The translations under genes were made by a program, and so were the position numbers. The notes beneath the pieces are model-generated. The model was not told where the DNA came from, did not search any database, and saw nothing but the letters and a program-made list of their open reading frames with translations. 64,000 bases of DNA from JBMDXB01 sp048594885 (lineage in GTDB: Bacteria > Acidobacteriota > Vicinamibacteria > Vicinamibacterales > 2-12-FULL-66-21). Shown in pieces: positions 61,963 through 64,000 of the stretch. How positions within the stretch are numbered: position 1 is the stretch's first letter; every line of letters starts with the position of its first letter. The stretch is from NCBI GenBank assembly GCA_048594885.1, contig JBMDXB010000076.1:1-64000 (forward strand), given 5' to 3'.

Positions 61963-64000
61963 GTGCTGCACACTCGAACACGCTCGATGAGCGCGGCCGC
62001 GCTCGCACTCACCCTGGCAGTCGGCGGTTACCTCGCCACCCATTCCGGCAACGTGTCCTCACAGTCACTGGTTCGCGACCCAAGAACAGGAAAGTTGAAG
62101 TGCCCGGCCGGCTACAAGCTGGCAGACAAGGAGGAGTACGGCGTCGAGGGCTGCATCTCGCTGAAGCATCCCGAGCCGCTCATCGAGGTGCAGCTTCGCC
62201 AGGCCGAGTGGCTGTCGGCGCGCACGGCGCCGTTCGGCGACGTCGTGCCAGGCGCGTTCTCCGCAGCGATGGCCGAGCGAGATCGAATGGCCAAGAGCGG
62301 CGTGAAGGTCGCCGGCGCCTCCGGCGTGTGGGAGCCGGTCGGCCAGGGACCGCTCATTTCCAACGGACCTGCCTACTCGTCGGTCAACGGCCTCGGCCTC
62401 GTGAACCTGGCGGGACGCATCGACAGCCTGTTCTACGACGCCCCGGCCAACCGCCTGTTCGCGTCGAAGGGCACCGGCGGCATCTGGATGTCGCAGGATC
62501 TCGGCGAGACGTGGCGCTCGATCGGCGACACGCTTCCGAGCCAGATCGTCGGCAGCGTCGCGTACACCGCCGCGGGCGGAGGCACGATCGTCGCCGTGAG
62601 CGGCGATCCGACGTTCGCCGGCAACGGCTACACCGGCTTCGGGGCGTTCTACAGCAACGATCTCGGCGCGACGTGGTACAAGGCGCAGGGCGTACCCGAC
62701 GGCGCGCTCGGCTTCAAGGTCGAAGTCGATCCGTCGAACCCGTCGATCGTCTACGTCGCCTCCTTCTATGGCCTGTTCCGATCGATGGACGCGGGCCGCA
62801 CGTTCACGAACGTCGCGCTGCCGACGGGAGACTGCGCCGGCATCGAAGGCGGCACGACCGGACGGCCCCAATGCCAGTTTGCCAACGTCGTCACCGATGT
62901 CGTCGTGCGGCCGCCCGCGGGCGTGTCGGACGGCATCAACGCGAATGCAGCGGCGGGCACGGTGCTCGCGGCGGTCGGCTGGCGCGCCGGCAACCGGACG
63001 AACTCCGACGGTACGGTGCAGTCGCCGAACAACGGCCTCTATCGATCGACCACGGGCGAGCCCGGCAGCTTCGTCACGCTCCCAGGCACGGGCTTCACGC
63101 CGCAGGACCGGATCGGCCGCGTCGAGTTCGGCGCCACGCGCGGGCCGCTGCAGGACCATGACTACGTCTACGCCATCGTCCAGGACGCGGTGGCGCTGAA
63201 CGGCGGCACCGAGCTCGCCGACGTTCCCGGCGTGCCCGATCCGCGCGACTCGGTGACAGGCGGCGGCACACACCTGCATGGCATCTACGTGTCGGCGGAC
63301 TTCGGCGACACCTGGGTGCAGATGGCCGACGACAACGCCATCGCGAAGAATCCGGCGACGGGATCCGCGCTCGTCGTGACGGCCTCGGCGCTCGGCTCCG
63401 AGCCCGGCATCCAGGCCTGGTACAACATGTGGATTTCGCCGGATCCCACACGTCAGACGCGGAACGGCATTCCGATGCGGCTCGCCTTCGGCCTCGAGGA
63501 GGTCTGGCAGAACGAGCTGCCCGCGCCGATGAACGGCCCGGCGACGTTCAAGGTGATCGGCCGCTATTTCTCCGACGACGCCTGCATCTTCCTGACGCTC
63601 GGCCTGCCCGAGTGCCCGACGAATCGTCCGCCCACCACGAGCACGACGACCCATCCGGACCAGCACACGGCGGTGTGGATTCCGGATGGCGCCGGCGGCG
63701 TGACGCTGGCCGTCGGCAACGACGGCGGCTTCTACAAGAACCACGTCGCCGCCGCGCAGGAGCTCGACAACGGCGGTTGGGGCGTCGGCAACCAGACCGG
63801 ATTTCGCTCGCTGCTCCCCTACGACGTCGCAATGGCGAAGGACGGGACCGTGTGGGCCGGGCTGCAGGACAACGGCCACATGATCATCAAGCGCACCGGC
63901 GAGCAGTTCATGACGTTCGGCGGTGACGGCACGTTCGCGGAAGTCGATCCCGATAACAGCAATGTCGCCTACGAGGCGACCCCCGGCGGCGCGAGCGGCG
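61963..64000 (+). CDS. Exported BNR-repeat sialidase-like protein (partial)
   Basis: The frame is open to the window end (679 codons shown). GTG 61963 has AAGAGGAGG upstream; ATG 61987 is an alternative. A signal peptide (MSAAALALTLAVGGYLATH) is followed by KCPAGYKLADKEEYGVEGC, then propeller repeats with Asp-box motifs (MSQDLGETWR, YSNDLGATWY, SMDAGRTFT, SADFGDTW). It is related to the sialidase/VPS10-type exported proteins. Catalytic residues cannot be assigned. Confidence 0.8.
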   Translation, partial: MLHTRTRSMSAAALALTLAVGGYLATHSGNVSSQSLVRDPRTGKLKCPAGYKLADKEEYGVEGCISLKHPEPLIEVQLRQAEWLSARTAPFGDVVPGAFSAAMAERDRMAKSGVKVAGASGVWEPVGQGPLISNGPAYSSVNGLGLVNLAGRIDSLFYDAPANRLFASKGTGGIWMSQDLGETWRSIGDTLPSQIVGSVAYTAAGGGTIVAVSGDPTFAGNGYTGFGAFYSNDLGATWYKAQGVPDGALGFKVEVDPSNPSIVYVASFYGLFRSMDAGRTFTNVALPTGDCAGIEGGTTGRPQCQFANVVTDVVVRPPAGVSDGINANAAAGTVLAAVGWRAGNRTNSDGTVQSPNNGLYRSTTGEPGSFVTLPGTGFTPQDRIGRVEFGATRGPLQDHDYVYAIVQDAVALNGGTELADVPGVPDPRDSVTGGGTHLHGIYVSADFGDTWVQMADDNAIAKNPATGSALVVTASALGSEPGIQAWYNMWISPDPTRQTRNGIPMRLAFGLEEVWQNELPAPMNGPATFKVIGRYFSDDACIFLTLGLPECPTNRPPTTSTTTHPDQHTAVWIPDGAGGVTLAVGNDGGFYKNHVAAAQELDNGGWGVGNQTGFRSLLPYDVAMAKDGTVWAGLQDNGHMIIKRTGEQFMTFGGDGTFAEVDPDNSNVAYEATPGGASG

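Overview
The window is GC-rich, compact, single-contig bacterial DNA. It opens with the 3' end of rpoB and a full rpoC. The accessory content includes exported PD40/TolB-type propeller hydrolases, CocE-type peptidases, BNR/Asp-box exo-sialidase-like proteins, DUF1697, DUF3667 and many lipoproteins. Together with the GC content this fits an Acidobacteriota genome, probably class Vicinamibacteria. That assignment is an inference from gene style; no 16S or other marker was available.

Layout. (1) 1-5041: rpoB-rpoC with a strong intrinsic terminator. (2) About 5.4-10.5 kb: a decayed chromosomal integron. It has an integron-type tyrosine recombinase read in the same direction as the cassettes, interrupted by an in-frame TGA and lacking one catalytic histidine. 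Five recognisable attC sites follow, carrying a VanZ-like gene, two toxin-antitoxin modules, an NTF2-like gene, an inverted DinB gene, a truncated GH43 copy and a frameshifted gene. (3) 10.5-17.5 kb: a degenerate DACNV/DisA_N-like gene, a membrane-domain/GH43 fusion, a 4Fe-4S protein and an esterase. (4) 17.4-29.4 kb: a very large amidohydrolase with a TolB-type propeller, a cyclophilin lipoprotein, two DUF1697 genes, a serine hydrolase, a Doc/AbrB module with a palindromic operator, a short-chain dehydrogenase, an MFSD1-like transporter and an AbiEii-like module. (5) 29.4-49 kb: a peptide-utilisation neighbourhood with a CocE/X-Pro peptidase, M14 carboxypeptidase, M28 peptidase fused to an alpha/beta hydrolase, a tricorn-type S41 protease with all five catalytic residues, and an OPT oligopeptide transporter. 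Interspersed are the lipid II flippase Amj, VapBC and TatC. (6) 49-64 kb: small housekeeping and envelope genes, a DUF2752/sialidase fusion, an HEPN-MNT module, and the start of another BNR-repeat exported protein that runs off the window.

How it works together. The exported proteases and peptidases would cut proteins and peptides outside the cytoplasm, and the OPT and MFSD1-like carriers would bring the products in. Six toxin-antitoxin-like modules are spread over 64 kb, two of them inside integron cassettes. Recurrent structural features are short tandem arrays with 7-bp (and one 8-bp) periods, convergent genes whose 3' ends overlap, -10-like hexamers sitting 6-10 nt before start codons (suggesting leaderless mRNAs), and three reading frames that join a non-exported domain to an exported domain across an internal signal peptide.
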